From NCBI GenBank assembly GCA_963749515.1, contig CAVVMR010000001.1, forward strand, positions 434,001 through 498,000: a stretch of 64,000 nucleotides of DNA, written 5' to 3'. How positions within the stretch are numbered: position 1 is the stretch's first letter; the number at the start of each line of letters is the position of its first letter. This document shows positions 1-7,580 of this stretch, piece by piece. The notes under the pieces were generated by a model, which saw nothing but the letters and a program-made list of their open reading frames with translations, was not told the origin of the DNA and did not search any database. The DNA is from Gaiellasilicea sp963749515. GTDB lineage: Bacteria; Actinomycetota; Thermoleophilia; Gaiellales; Gaiellaceae. The translations under genes and the position numbers were made by a program.

Positions 1-1374
1 CGACGGGCCTTCCAGGGCGCCGGCGATGCCGTTGTTCAGCGCGAGCTTCGCCATCCGGACGGCGTCGATCACGATGCCCGCGGAGTTCGGCGAGTCCCAG
101 ACCTCGAGCTTGAGCTCGATGTTCAGCGGCACGTCGCCGAAGGAGGTGCCCTCCATGCGGATGAACGCCCACTTGCGGTCGGTCAGCCACGGCACGTAGT
201 CGGAGGGGCCGACGTGGACGTTGCCCTCGCCCATGTCGTAGTCGAGCATCGAGGTGACGGCGTTCGTCTTCGAGATCTTCTTCGACTCGAGGCGGCTGCG
301 CTCGAGCATGTTGAGGAAGTCCGAGTTGCCGCCGACGTTCAGCTGCATCGTCCGGTCGAGGTGGACGCCGCGCTCGCGGAAGAGGCTCGTCAGCACGCGG
401 TGCGTGATCGTGGCGCCGACCTGAGACTTGATGTCGTCGCCGATGATCGGCAGGCCCTTCTCCTCGAAGCGCTTCTGCCAGTAGCTCTCGCGCGCGATGA
501 AGACGGGCATGCAGTTGACCAGTGCGACGCCGGCTTCGAGGCACTGCTCGGCGTACCACTTCGCGGCGGCCTCGGAGCCGACCGGGAGGTAGCTGACGAC
601 GACGTCGGTCTTGGTCTCGCGGAGGATGCCGACGATGTCGTCGGTCTCGCCCGGTGCCTTCGTCACGACCTCGGAGATGTACTGGCCGAGGCCGTCGTGG
701 GTCATGCCGCGGTTGACGGTGATGCCGGTCTTCGGCACGTCGGCGAATTTGATCGTGTCGTTCGGGTGCGCCCAGATCGCGTCGGCGAGGTCCTTGCCGA
801 CCTTGTCCTTCGTCACGTCGAACGCGGCCGTGAACTCGATGTCGGAGATGTGGTAGCCGCCGAGGTTCACGTGCATCAGGCCCGGGACGAACTGGTCGTC
901 GGGGGCGTCCTTGTAGTACTGCACGCCCTGGACGAGCGAGTTGGCGCAGTTGCCGACGCCGACGATCGCGACGCGGACCTTGTCCTTCCCGCGGGCCTTG
1001 CCGTTGCTCGAGCCGTTCGTGGAAGCCATCGTGTCCTTTCGATTGCTGGAAAAGGGGATCTCGAGCGCGTCGGAGAGCGTGACGAGCACGAGGTCGTTGA
1101 CGTTCAGCTTGCGGCGGCGCGCTGCTGCCTTGAGCTCGCGGCGGAGCTCGGGCGGCATGCGCAGAACGACGGCGCCGGCAGCACCGGGGATCGCTTTGCG
1201 GTGGCGGCCGCTGGGCGAGAAGGGGATACCGAAGCGTTCCGCGAGGAGCGCGACGGCGACGTCGTTCAGGTTCGACTCGCGGCGGGCGACCTCGCGAACG
1301 AGGGCGCGCTTGAGCGAGCCGGGCATGCGGACAAGTACGCTCGTCCGCTCGGTGAGAGAAGTGCTAGCAGCCAA
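1..1374 (-). CDS. ino1: Tandem ribbon-helix-helix / inositol-3-phosphate synthase fusion (partial)
   Basis: The C-terminal part is NAD-dependent inositol-3-phosphate synthase, which converts glucose 6-phosphate to inositol 3-phosphate, the precursor of phosphatidylinositol. The Rossmann motif GVGNCANSLVQG lies just after residue 135. The window edge cuts off the last residues of the usual 360 or so. Upstream of ATG 1029 the same frame stays open, with no stop, for about 115 codons. These encode two similar repeats, about residues 12-60 (VLVRMPGSLKRALVREVARR...) and 69-113 (VVLRMPPELRRELKAAARRR...). Each has the strand-helix-helix pattern of Arc/CopG DNA-binding domains. The start is uncertain: TTG 1374 includes the first beta strand, ATG 1326 would cut it off, and ATG 1029 has its own Shine-Dalgarno and would give Ino1 alone. 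The enzyme call is firm. A regulatory role for the repeats is inference. Confidence 0.85.
   Translation of the reverse strand, partial: MAASTSLTERTSVLVRMPGSLKRALVREVARRESNLNDVAVALLAERFGIPFSPSGRHRKAIPGAAGAVVLRMPPELRRELKAAARRRKLNVNDLVLVTLSDALEIPFSSNRKDTMASTNGSSNGKARGKDKVRVAIVGVGNCANSLVQGVQYYKDAPDDQFVPGLMHVNLGGYHISDIEFTAAFDVTKDKVGKDLADAIWAHPNDTIKFADVPKTGITVNRGMTHDGLGQYISEVVTKAPGETDDIVGILRETKTDVVVSYLPVGSEAAAKWYAEQCLEAGVALVNCMPVFIARESYWQKRFEEKGLPIIGDDIKSQVGATITHRVLTSLFRERGVHLDRTMQLNVGGNSDFLNMLERSRLESKKISKTNAVTSMLDYDMGEGNVHVGPSDYVPWLTDRKWAFIRMEGTSFGDVPLNIELKLEVWDSPNSAGIVIDAVRMAKLALNNGIAGALEGPS
1034..1041 (-). promoter_or_regulatory. Internal ribosome binding site before the Ino1 domain
   Basis: On the minus strand GAAAGGA lies about 4 bases upstream of ATG 1029, inside the open fusion frame. 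It is a better Shine-Dalgarno than any near the upstream starts at 1326 or 1374. It could allow production of Ino1 without the DNA-binding repeats. Confidence 0.45.
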
Positions 1375-1417
1375 ACTGCTAGCACCATACCACGTCTGCT
1401 ATGTGGCCGTGCTAGGT
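1361..1417. promoter_or_regulatory. Palindromic operator array over the ino1 fusion start
   Basis: A perfect 10-bp inverted repeat (GTGCTAGCAG, 5-base spacer, CTGCTAGCAC) occupies 1361-1385. Each arm contains the self-complementary octamer TGCTAGCA. Two degenerate copies, TGCTATGT at 1397 and TGCTAGGT at 1410, lie just upstream with respect to transcription. On the minus strand a possible -10 (TATGGT, 1389-1384) abuts the palindrome, so an RHH protein bound here would block transcription of the ino1 fusion. The symmetry is seen directly. The operator role is inferred from the adjacent RHH domains. Confidence 0.6.
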
Positions 1418-2023
1418 GGCTCGCAGCTCGCGGCGGACGTGCAGGATCCGCTGCAGCACGGTGAACCACGCGGTGACCGCGAGCACGCCGATCGCCCATG
1501 GCAGCACACCCCACGGCGCGAGCGCCAGTCCGGCCGAGATCACGACGACACGCTCGGCCCTCGAGCCGATGCCGACATCGCCCTTGATCCCGAGCCCTTC
1601 CGCCTTGGCGCGGGCGTAGGGAACGAGGAAGGAGCCGCCGATCGCAGCGACGGCGAACGCGAGCGCGAGCTCCTGGCCGTCGCGCATGAAGACCAGCGCG
1701 ATCGAGCCCAGCATCAGCCCCTCGCCGACGCGGTCGAGCGTCGAGTCGAGGAAGCCGCCGAACGGCGTCTGCTTCCCGCCCGCCCTGGCCAGCGCTCCGT
1801 CGAGGATGTCCAGCACCGAGCCGACGACGAACGCGAGCGCCCCGGCCCAGAAGAAGAGCAGCTCGTGGCGGTACTCGAAGTAGACGAGCACCGCGCCGAC
1901 CGCGCAGAGCGTCACGCCGGCGGCAGTGAGCATGTTCGGCGTCACGCGCGTCCGCGCCAGGCCCGTCATCGAGCGGGCCGCGATCACTCGCGCACCCGCC
2001 GTGTACACCGTCTTGACGCTCAT
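1412..2023 (-). CDS. pgsA: Phosphatidylinositol-phosphate synthase (CDP-alcohol phosphatidyltransferase)
   Basis: This integral membrane enzyme (203 aa) carries the CDP-alcohol transferase signature D-x2-DG-x2-AR-x8-G-x3-D-x3-D, seen as DILDGALAR followed by GGFLDSTLD near residues 80-105. The later PYARAKAEGLG segment resembles the inositol-phosphate binding region of actinobacterial phosphatidylinositol-phosphate synthases. It should join CDP-diacylglycerol to inositol phosphate. The neighbouring ino1, which makes that substrate, favours this over phosphatidylglycerol-phosphate synthesis. ATG 2023 is preferred over the longer frame because it forms an ATGA overlap with the upstream PAP2 gene, implying translational coupling. 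Several membrane helices are visible. The substrate is inferred from motif and context. Confidence 0.85.
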   Translation of the reverse strand: MSVKTVYTAGARVIAARSMTGLARTRVTPNMLTAAGVTLCAVGAVLVYFEYRHELLFFWAGALAFVVGSVLDILDGALARAGGKQTPFGGFLDSTLDRVGEGLMLGSIALVFMRDGQELALAFAVAAIGGSFLVPYARAKAEGLGIKGDVGIGSRAERVVVISAGLALAPWGVLPWAIGVLAVTAWFTVLQRILHVRRELRAT

Positions 2024-2766
2024 GCCACGCGGGGTGTGCTGGGACGCCGCCACGGGCGGTAGATGACCGCCGCAGCGACTCCCGCGACCGCGATCCCCGC
2101 GGCGATGTCCAGCCAGAAGTGGTTGCCGGTCGCCATCACGCTGAACCAGACCCAGGCCGGCCAGGTCAGCCAGAGCGCCTTCGCCCAGCGCGAGCGCACG
2201 ACGAGCGCCATGGCGATCCCGACGATCAGCGCGTCGCAGGAATGGAGGCTCGGCATCGCCGCGTACGGGTTCGCGGAGAACTGGACGATGCTCGAGTTGT
2301 GCGTCACGGCCGCGTGCTGGGCGAGCGTGTCAGTGAATCCCGCCTGGGGGAACATCCTCGGCGGCGCCGTCGGGAAGGCGACGTACCCCACGAGTCCGAT
2401 CAGGTTCGCGACGATCAGCGTGTTCCGGAAGCGGATGAAACGCTCGTGCGCGCGGAAGTAGATGTAGAGCAGCGCGATTCCGACGACGGCGAACTGCGAC
2501 AACCAGTACGTGTATGACGTTGCCTGGACCAGCAACGAGGAGCGCTCGACGAGGTGCTGGAGCGGCAGCTCGATCATCGAGCCGAGGCTGCGCTGGAAGT
2601 CGATGATCCACTCGCCGTTCGCGAAGGCGCGGCTGACGCTGTGGTCGGCGGCGCCCCGGGCGACCTGGTAGACGGCATAGAAGCCGATCCAGATCGCGAA
2701 CTGGAGGCCGAGGTGCGCCCAGCCCCGGGGCAGGCGCCGGTCGGCAGTTGCAGTGACGGCGGTCAT
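2020..2766 (-). CDS. PAP2/Aur1-type membrane phosphatase or phosphotransferase
   Basis: This 248-aa polytopic membrane protein belongs to the PAP2_3 branch, which includes inositolphosphotransferases. The conserved active-site blocks are NPYAAMPSLHSCD (the PS-x-H block) and TGNHFWLDIAAG (H-x3-D). ATG 2766 is chosen because the upstream extension to 2862 is Arg/Pro-rich and unlike protein. It is the first gene of the inositol-lipid cluster and overlaps the phosphatidylinositol-phosphate synthase by four bases. It could dephosphorylate phosphatidylinositol phosphate to phosphatidylinositol, or transfer an inositol-phosphate headgroup. The family is clear. The substrate is inference from context. 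Confidence 0.75.
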   Translation of the reverse strand: MTAVTATADRRLPRGWAHLGLQFAIWIGFYAVYQVARGAADHSVSRAFANGEWIIDFQRSLGSMIELPLQHLVERSSLLVQATSYTYWLSQFAVVGIALLYIYFRAHERFIRFRNTLIVANLIGLVGYVAFPTAPPRMFPQAGFTDTLAQHAAVTHNSSIVQFSANPYAAMPSLHSCDALIVGIAMALVVRSRWAKALWLTWPAWVWFSVMATGNHFWLDIAAGIAVAGVAAAVIYRPWRRPSTPRVA

Positions 2767-2907
2767 CGAACGGCGGATTCTACCCAGCGTCGCCGGAGGC
2801 CCCCTGCGCGAAGGCCGGCCGGTACGCGTATCTCTGCACGCTGCCGAGTCATGCGGACGCAAGGGACGAAGGCGTCGTGACCGTCGAGTGATTCCCGTCC
2901 TGGGGAC

Positions 2908-2936
2908 TTGTGTCCACCGGGCTGGAGGGCTACATT
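2908..2936 (+). promoter_or_regulatory. Candidate housekeeping promoter for the Mo hydroxylase operon
   Basis: TTGTGT (2908-2913) and TACATT (2931-2936) are separated by 17 bases and lie about 60 bases upstream of the first hydroxylase subunit. The hexamers are a fair but imperfect match to a sigma-70-type promoter. Nothing else is recognisable in the 233-base divergent gap 2767-2999. Confidence 0.35.
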
Positions 2937-2999
2937 GCTTGGGCGCCGCCGTCGCTCTCGCCTTGGCGACGCTGTTCCTATATCCGTCGAGGGGGAGGA

Positions 3000-3467
3000 A
3001 TGGCCAAGACAGTGAAGCTGACGGTGAACGGCAAACGCCACACTGTCCAGTCCGCGCCGGACACGCCGCTGCTCTACGTCCTGCGCAACGAGCTCGATCT
3101 GCACGGGCCGCGCTTCGGCTGCGGGCTCTCGCAGTGCGGGGCCTGCACCGTGCACGTCGACGGGCAGGCGCTCCGCTCGTGCATCGTGCCCGCCTCGGCC
3201 GTGGCCGGGAAGAAAGTCACGACGCTCGAGGGCCTCGGCACCGAGAAGAACCCGCACCCGGTCGTCGAGGCGTTCATCGACGAGCAGGCCGCGCAGTGCG
3301 GCTACTGCATCAACGGGATGGTGATGCAGTCGATCGTGTTCCTGAAGAAGAACCCGCGCCCGACCGAGGCGCAGATCAAGCAAGCCCTCAACGGCAACAT
3401 CTGCCGTTGCGGCACGCACTACCGGATCGTCCAAGCAGTCAAGCGCGCCTCGCAGGCGATGGCATAG
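3000..3467 (+). CDS. 2Fe-2S subunit of a molybdenum hydroxylase (IorA-like)
   Basis: The 155-aa small subunit of a xanthine-oxidase-family enzyme passes electrons from the molybdenum centre through two 2Fe-2S clusters. The plant-ferredoxin-type cluster is CGLSQCGACTVH (about residues 43-54) with a later C. The second cluster has CGYCINGM and CRCGTHYRI. ATG 3000 follows a strong GGGGGAGGA Shine-Dalgarno. It is followed immediately by the large subunit. There is no FAD subunit nearby, as in isoquinoline 1-oxidoreductase-type enzymes, which hand electrons to a periplasmic carrier. Substrate unknown. Confidence 0.9.
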   Translation: MAKTVKLTVNGKRHTVQSAPDTPLLYVLRNELDLHGPRFGCGLSQCGACTVHVDGQALRSCIVPASAVAGKKVTTLEGLGTEKNPHPVVEAFIDEQAAQCGYCINGMVMQSIVFLKKNPRPTEAQIKQALNGNICRCGTHYRIVQAVKRASQAMA

Positions 3468-3476
3468 GTGAGAGAG

Positions 3477-5759
3477 ATGACGAATCTGATCGAGACACCA
3501 CACTCACGCCGCGACTTCCTCAAGGGTGGCGGCGCACTCATCGTCGCGTTCAGCACGCCGCTCACGCTCGGCACCGCCCGCGCCAGGGCGGCGACGGGCG
3601 CGATCGGGCCGGCGCTCATCGACGCCAACCAGATCGACTCCTGGGTGGTGATCGCGCAGAACGGCAGGGTCACGATCCACACCGGCAAGAGCGAGCTCGG
3701 CACCGGTCTGAGGACCGCCCAGATGCAGATCGCCGCCGATGAGCTCGACGTGCCGCTCAGCATGATCGACCTGATCGAGTCGGACACGTGGATCACGCCC
3801 GACCAGGGCACGACGTCCGGCAGTCAGTCGATCAAGACGAACTTCGCCGGCGGCCTCCGTCGCGCCTGCGCCGAGGCGCGCCAGGCTCTGACCGAGATGG
3901 CCGCCAAGAAGCTCGGCGTGCCGGCGAACACGCTCGTCACCCGCGAGGGCGCCGTCGTCAGCTCGGCGGACTCCACGAAGCGGGCGACGTACGCCGAGCT
4001 GATCGGCGGGCAGCGGTTCAACCTTCGCTCGACCGGGCGTGCGCCGTTGAAGAAGCCCGCCGAGCTGAAGGTCGTCGGCCGCTCGGTCTCGCACGTCGAC
4101 GTCCCGCAGAAGGTGCAGGCCAAGCTCGAGTACATCCAGAACGTCAAGGTGCCCGGAATGCTCCACGGCCGTGTCGTCCGGCCGCCCGGGATCAACGCGA
4201 AGCTCGTCAGCGTCAACGGCTTCAAGACCAAGATCCCGGACCTGGTCAAGGTCGTGGTGCAGAAGGACTTCGTCGGCGTCGTCGCCCGCTCCGAGGCGGG
4301 GGCGATCAAGGCCGCGAAGGAGCTGAAGGTGACCTGGAACGACCCGGGTGGCGTGCCCGCCACCTACGACGCCCTCTACGCGAAGATGGCGACGCAACCG
4401 GCGCAGTCGCGGCTGCTCGTCAACGACGGCAACGTCGACAAGGCGCTCGCGGGCGCGGCGAAGGTCGTCGAGGCCACCTACTTCTACCCCTACCAGCTGC
4501 ACGGCTCGATGGGCCCGTCCTGCGCGATCGCCGACGTGAAGGCGGACGAGGCGACTGTGTGGTCGCCGACGCAGGGCGTCTACCCGCTCCGGTCAGCCGT
4601 CGCGAAGGTGCTCGGCTTCCGCGACCAGCAGGTGCACGTGATCTACAAGGAAGGGTCCGGGTGCTACGGCCTCAACGGCGCCGATACGGCCTCGATCGAC
4701 GCGGCGCTGATGTCGAAGGCGGTCGGGGCGCCGGTGCGCGTGCAGTGGATGCGCTCGGACGAGCACATCTGGGAGCACTACGGCACGCCGATGGTGATGA
4801 AGGTCAAGGGCGGTCTCGATGCAGACGGCAACCTGATCGCCTGGGACTACGAGAACCTCCAGGCCTCGCGTGGCGGGCGTCCGGGCAACGTCGGTGCGGC
4901 GAACCTGCCGACCGGCGCCCTGATCGGGCTCACGCTGTCGCCCGTGCGGGCGAGCGCTCCGACGTTCCCGCCGCTCGGCGCGGATACCTCGAACACCGTC
5001 GCCGGCTACCTCCAGGACGAGGAAGGCCTCGTCCCGAACGCGCGCGTGGTCGCGAAGACGGTCGACTCGCCGTTCTTCACCGGCCCGCTCCGCTCGCCGG
5101 CGCGGATCCAGAACTCGTTCGCGAACGAGAGCTTCATCGACGAGCTCGCGGCGGCGGCGGGAGCCGATCCCGTCACCTACCGGCTCCGCTACGTCGGCGA
5201 CGAGCGGCTACGGCACGTGATCGAGGTCGCTGCGAAAGCGGCCGGCTGGGAGCTTCGCAACTCGCCGAAGCCGGCCTCGAAGGGCGACATCGCGACCGGC
5301 CGCGGCTTCTCCGCGATGCAGTACGAGGGCATCGACGGCTACGCGGGAACGGTGTGCGAGATCGAGGTGAACAAGAAGACCGGCAAGATCCGCGTCACCC
5401 GCGTCGTCGTCTCGCACGACGTCGGGATCATCATCAACCCCCGCGGGATCAAGGCCCAGATCGAGGGGAACGTCGTCCACGGCGTCTCCCGCACGCTCAA
5501 GGAGGAGGTCGCGCTGGACGCGAAGACCTCCAAGAGCACGGACTGGGACAGCTACCAGGTGCTCCGCTTCACGGAGCTCCCGGAGATCAAGATCGCGCTG
5601 ATCAACCGCCCGAACGCGTCACCGACCGGCTCGGGCGAGAACGCGATGACCGCGATTCCCGCGGCGATCGCGAATGCCCTGTTCGACGCCACGGGTGCCC
5701 GCGTGCGCCGGCTGCCGCTCACGCCCGCGCGCGTGAAGGCCGCCATCGCGGCGCTCTAG
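3477..5759 (+). CDS. Molybdopterin-binding subunit of a molybdenum hydroxylase, Tat-exported (IorB-like)
   Basis: The 760-aa catalytic subunit should bind molybdopterin cytosine dinucleotide. A twin-arginine signal, SRRDFLKGGGALIVAF, lies near the N terminus, so the folded heterodimer is probably exported through Tat. The C terminus carries GSGENAMTAIPAAIANAL, containing the conserved active-site glutamate. Length matches the IorB group (about 730-780 aa). ATG 3477 is preferred; GTG 3468 is in frame and also possible. It follows the 2Fe-2S subunit directly, and a strong hairpin ends the unit at 5770-5795. The reaction is likely oxidation of an aldehyde or N-heterocycle, but the substrate cannot be read from sequence. 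Confidence 0.88.
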   Translation: MTNLIETPHSRRDFLKGGGALIVAFSTPLTLGTARARAATGAIGPALIDANQIDSWVVIAQNGRVTIHTGKSELGTGLRTAQMQIAADELDVPLSMIDLIESDTWITPDQGTTSGSQSIKTNFAGGLRRACAEARQALTEMAAKKLGVPANTLVTREGAVVSSADSTKRATYAELIGGQRFNLRSTGRAPLKKPAELKVVGRSVSHVDVPQKVQAKLEYIQNVKVPGMLHGRVVRPPGINAKLVSVNGFKTKIPDLVKVVVQKDFVGVVARSEAGAIKAAKELKVTWNDPGGVPATYDALYAKMATQPAQSRLLVNDGNVDKALAGAAKVVEATYFYPYQLHGSMGPSCAIADVKADEATVWSPTQGVYPLRSAVAKVLGFRDQQVHVIYKEGSGCYGLNGADTASIDAALMSKAVGAPVRVQWMRSDEHIWEHYGTPMVMKVKGGLDADGNLIAWDYENLQASRGGRPGNVGAANLPTGALIGLTLSPVRASAPTFPPLGADTSNTVAGYLQDEEGLVPNARVVAKTVDSPFFTGPLRSPARIQNSFANESFIDELAAAAGADPVTYRLRYVGDERLRHVIEVAAKAAGWELRNSPKPASKGDIATGRGFSAMQYEGIDGYAGTVCEIEVNKKTGKIRVTRVVVSHDVGIIINPRGIKAQIEGNVVHGVSRTLKEEVALDAKTSKSTDWDSYQVLRFTELPEIKIALINRPNASPTGSGENAMTAIPAAIANALFDATGARVRRLPLTPARVKAAIAAL

Positions 5760-5769
5760 CGAGAGGTGT

Positions 5770-5795
5770 GGAGGGGCGGCTCCGGCCGCCCCTCC
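5770..5795. terminator. Bidirectional hairpin terminator
   Basis: A perfect 10-bp stem, GGAGGGGCGG and CCGCCCCTCC, closes a 6-base loop between convergent genes ending at 5759 and 5797. There is no clear U-tract, as is common in high-GC actinobacteria. Confidence 0.6.
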
Positions 5796-5796
5796 G

Positions 5797-6519
5797 CTAC
5801 CACGGAAAGCCGCGCTCCGTGACGGCCTCCTCGACGAGGCCGCGGGCGAGCGAGAGGAACGGGAGGTCGTTGGGCGGGTGCGGCGGCATCGGCGCGGCCA
5901 GCAGCCGGTCGACGGTCGCGGCCGTCAGCGGCAGGTCGATCTCGACCTCCTCCGCGAGCACGGCCAGGAACCGCCGCATGGCGAGCCGCGCCTCGTCGCC
6001 GTCGACGGTCATCCGGCGTGTCAGCCACTTCGCGGCCATGCCGACGACGTCGACGCCCTCGGAGCCCTCCGGCGGGTACGACGCGACGTAGCGGTAGCCC
6101 TCGTCCTTCAGCAGCTCGATGTCGACCGCGAGCGCCGGCACGGCCGCGCGGGCGAGCGCCGGGCCGCGCTCCTGGAGCTCCTCCTCGTCCAGCTCCGCCA
6201 GCAGCGGCTCGACCTGGGCGAGCTCGCCGCGGACGGCCTCGTGCCGGGCGAGGTACGGGAGCGCGAGCCGGTAGGCGACCGCTCGCGCGAGCTGCTCGTC
6301 GTGCGGCGAGTCCTCGGGGAGGACGGCCGTGGCCGCTTCGTCGAGCCGTTCGCGGAGCTCGTCTGCGGGTGCGCGCGCCGCCAGCGTGTCGGCGACCGCG
6401 GCGAGGAGCTGTCTCGGCTCGCCGCGCGGCACGTCGACCCCGATCGCGTCCGCGAGCTCGAGGGTGCGCGGATCGGTGAAGGGGGAGAGAGGCTCGAGCT
6501 CGTGCTCTCGCTCAGCCAC
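5797..6519 (-). CDS. Hypothetical protein coupled to moaA
   Basis: I do not recognise this 240-aa soluble protein. It is rich in Glu, Ala, Leu and Arg, looks largely alpha-helical, and has no signal peptide or membrane segment. Near residue 150 it has an aromatic patch, GYRYVASYPPEG, followed by a run of hydrophobic helices. Its start overlaps the end of moaA by 8 bases, so the two are probably co-translated. A role linked to molybdenum cofactor or the neighbouring hydroxylase is possible from context alone. Confidence 0.7.
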   Translation of the reverse strand: MAEREHELEPLSPFTDPRTLELADAIGVDVPRGEPRQLLAAVADTLAARAPADELRERLDEAATAVLPEDSPHDEQLARAVAYRLALPYLARHEAVRGELAQVEPLLAELDEEELQERGPALARAAVPALAVDIELLKDEGYRYVASYPPEGSEGVDVVGMAAKWLTRRMTVDGDEARLAMRRFLAVLAEEVEIDLPLTAATVDRLLAAPMPPHPPNDLPFLSLARGLVEEAVTERGFPW

Positions 6520-7507
6520 CGATGTAGCTCATCTCCACTTTCGGCAGCGAGACGGTCGCCTCCGAGCGGCGCTCGGAGTAGCGGTCGGTCCGCTTGCCCC
6601 AGATCCCGGCGACCACCGCGGCCAGCTCCTCGTCGGATGCGCCCCGGCGAACGAGCGCGCGCAGGTCGTGTCCGCGAATGCCGAAGAGGCAGGTGTAGAG
6701 GCGTCCCTCCGCCGAGATGCGCGAACGCGTGCAGTCGCCGCAGAACGGCTGCGTGACCGACGAGATCACACCGACCTCGCCGCCGCCGTCCACGTAGCGC
6801 CAGCGCTTCGCAACCTCGCCGCGGTAGCCCGGGTCGACGGGCTCGAGCGGGAACCGGGCCGAGATCCGCTCCACGATCTCGCCCGCCGGCACGACGTCGT
6901 CCAGCCGCCAGCCGTTGGTCGTGCCCACGTCCATGTACTCGATGAAGCGCAGCGTGTGGCCGGTGCCGCGGAAGTGCGCGGCCATCTCGAGGATTGCGTG
7001 CTCGTTCAGACCTCGCTTGATCACCGCGTTGACCTTCACGGGCATCCCCGCCGCCGCCGCCGCGTCGATTCCGTCCAGCACCCGCTGGACGGGGAAGTCA
7101 ACGTCGTTCATCGCCTGGAACGTCTCGTCGTCGAGCGAGTCCAGGCTGACGGTGACGCGATCGAGGCCGGCCGCGGACAGCGCTGCAGCCTTCGGCGCGA
7201 GCAGCGACGCGTTTGTCGTCAGCGTGAGCTCGGCGCCGAGCGGCGCGAGCAGCGCGATCAGCCGGTCGACGTCCTTCCGCACGAGCGGCTCGCCGCCCGT
7301 GAGCCGGAGCTTGTTGACGCCGAGGCCGACGAAGACTCGCGCCACTCGCTCGATCTCCTCGAACGTGAGCAGCTCCTTGCGGTCGAGGAAGCGGTAGTCG
7401 CTGCCGAAGACCTCCTTCGGCATGCAGTACACGCAGCGGAAGTTGCAGCGGTCGGTGACCGAGATCCGGAGGTCGCGAAGCGGGCGGCCGAGGCGGTCCA
7501 GGGTCAT
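6512..7507 (-). CDS. moaA: GTP 3',8-cyclase MoaA
   Basis: This radical-SAM enzyme starts molybdenum cofactor synthesis by converting GTP to 3',8-cyclo-GTP. The N-terminal 4Fe-4S motif CNFRCVYC follows ISVTDR near residue 20. The SAM-contacting LRLTGGEPLVRKD is present. The C-terminal cluster ligands lie in FCGDCTRSR and TCLF, and the protein ends in the conserved Gly-Gly. The 331-aa length is typical. It overlaps the unknown gene downstream by 8 bases. Cofactor for the hydroxylase at 3000-5759 is the obvious need it serves. Confidence 0.96.
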   Translation of the reverse strand: MTLDRLGRPLRDLRISVTDRCNFRCVYCMPKEVFGSDYRFLDRKELLTFEEIERVARVFVGLGVNKLRLTGGEPLVRKDVDRLIALLAPLGAELTLTTNASLLAPKAAALSAAGLDRVTVSLDSLDDETFQAMNDVDFPVQRVLDGIDAAAAAGMPVKVNAVIKRGLNEHAILEMAAHFRGTGHTLRFIEYMDVGTTNGWRLDDVVPAGEIVERISARFPLEPVDPGYRGEVAKRWRYVDGGGEVGVISSVTQPFCGDCTRSRISAEGRLYTCLFGIRGHDLRALVRRGASDEELAAVVAGIWGKRTDRYSERRSEATVSLPKVEMSYIGG

Positions 7508-7580
7508 GCCCCTGAGGGTAGCGATGTTCCCGTTTGCTGCCTAGAAGTCAGGCTCGCCTCCAACCGGCTGGATCCGGCCG

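Noticed and set aside
1266..1514. Minus-strand frame in the ino1 upstream region
   Set aside because: Composition is Arg/Ala/Pro-rich and out of frame with the RHH repeats, which are far more protein-like.
3788..6091. Long plus-strand frame inside the Mo hydroxylase large subunit
   Set aside because: Second-frame shadow of the catalytic subunit; product is low-complexity Arg/Gly/Ala.
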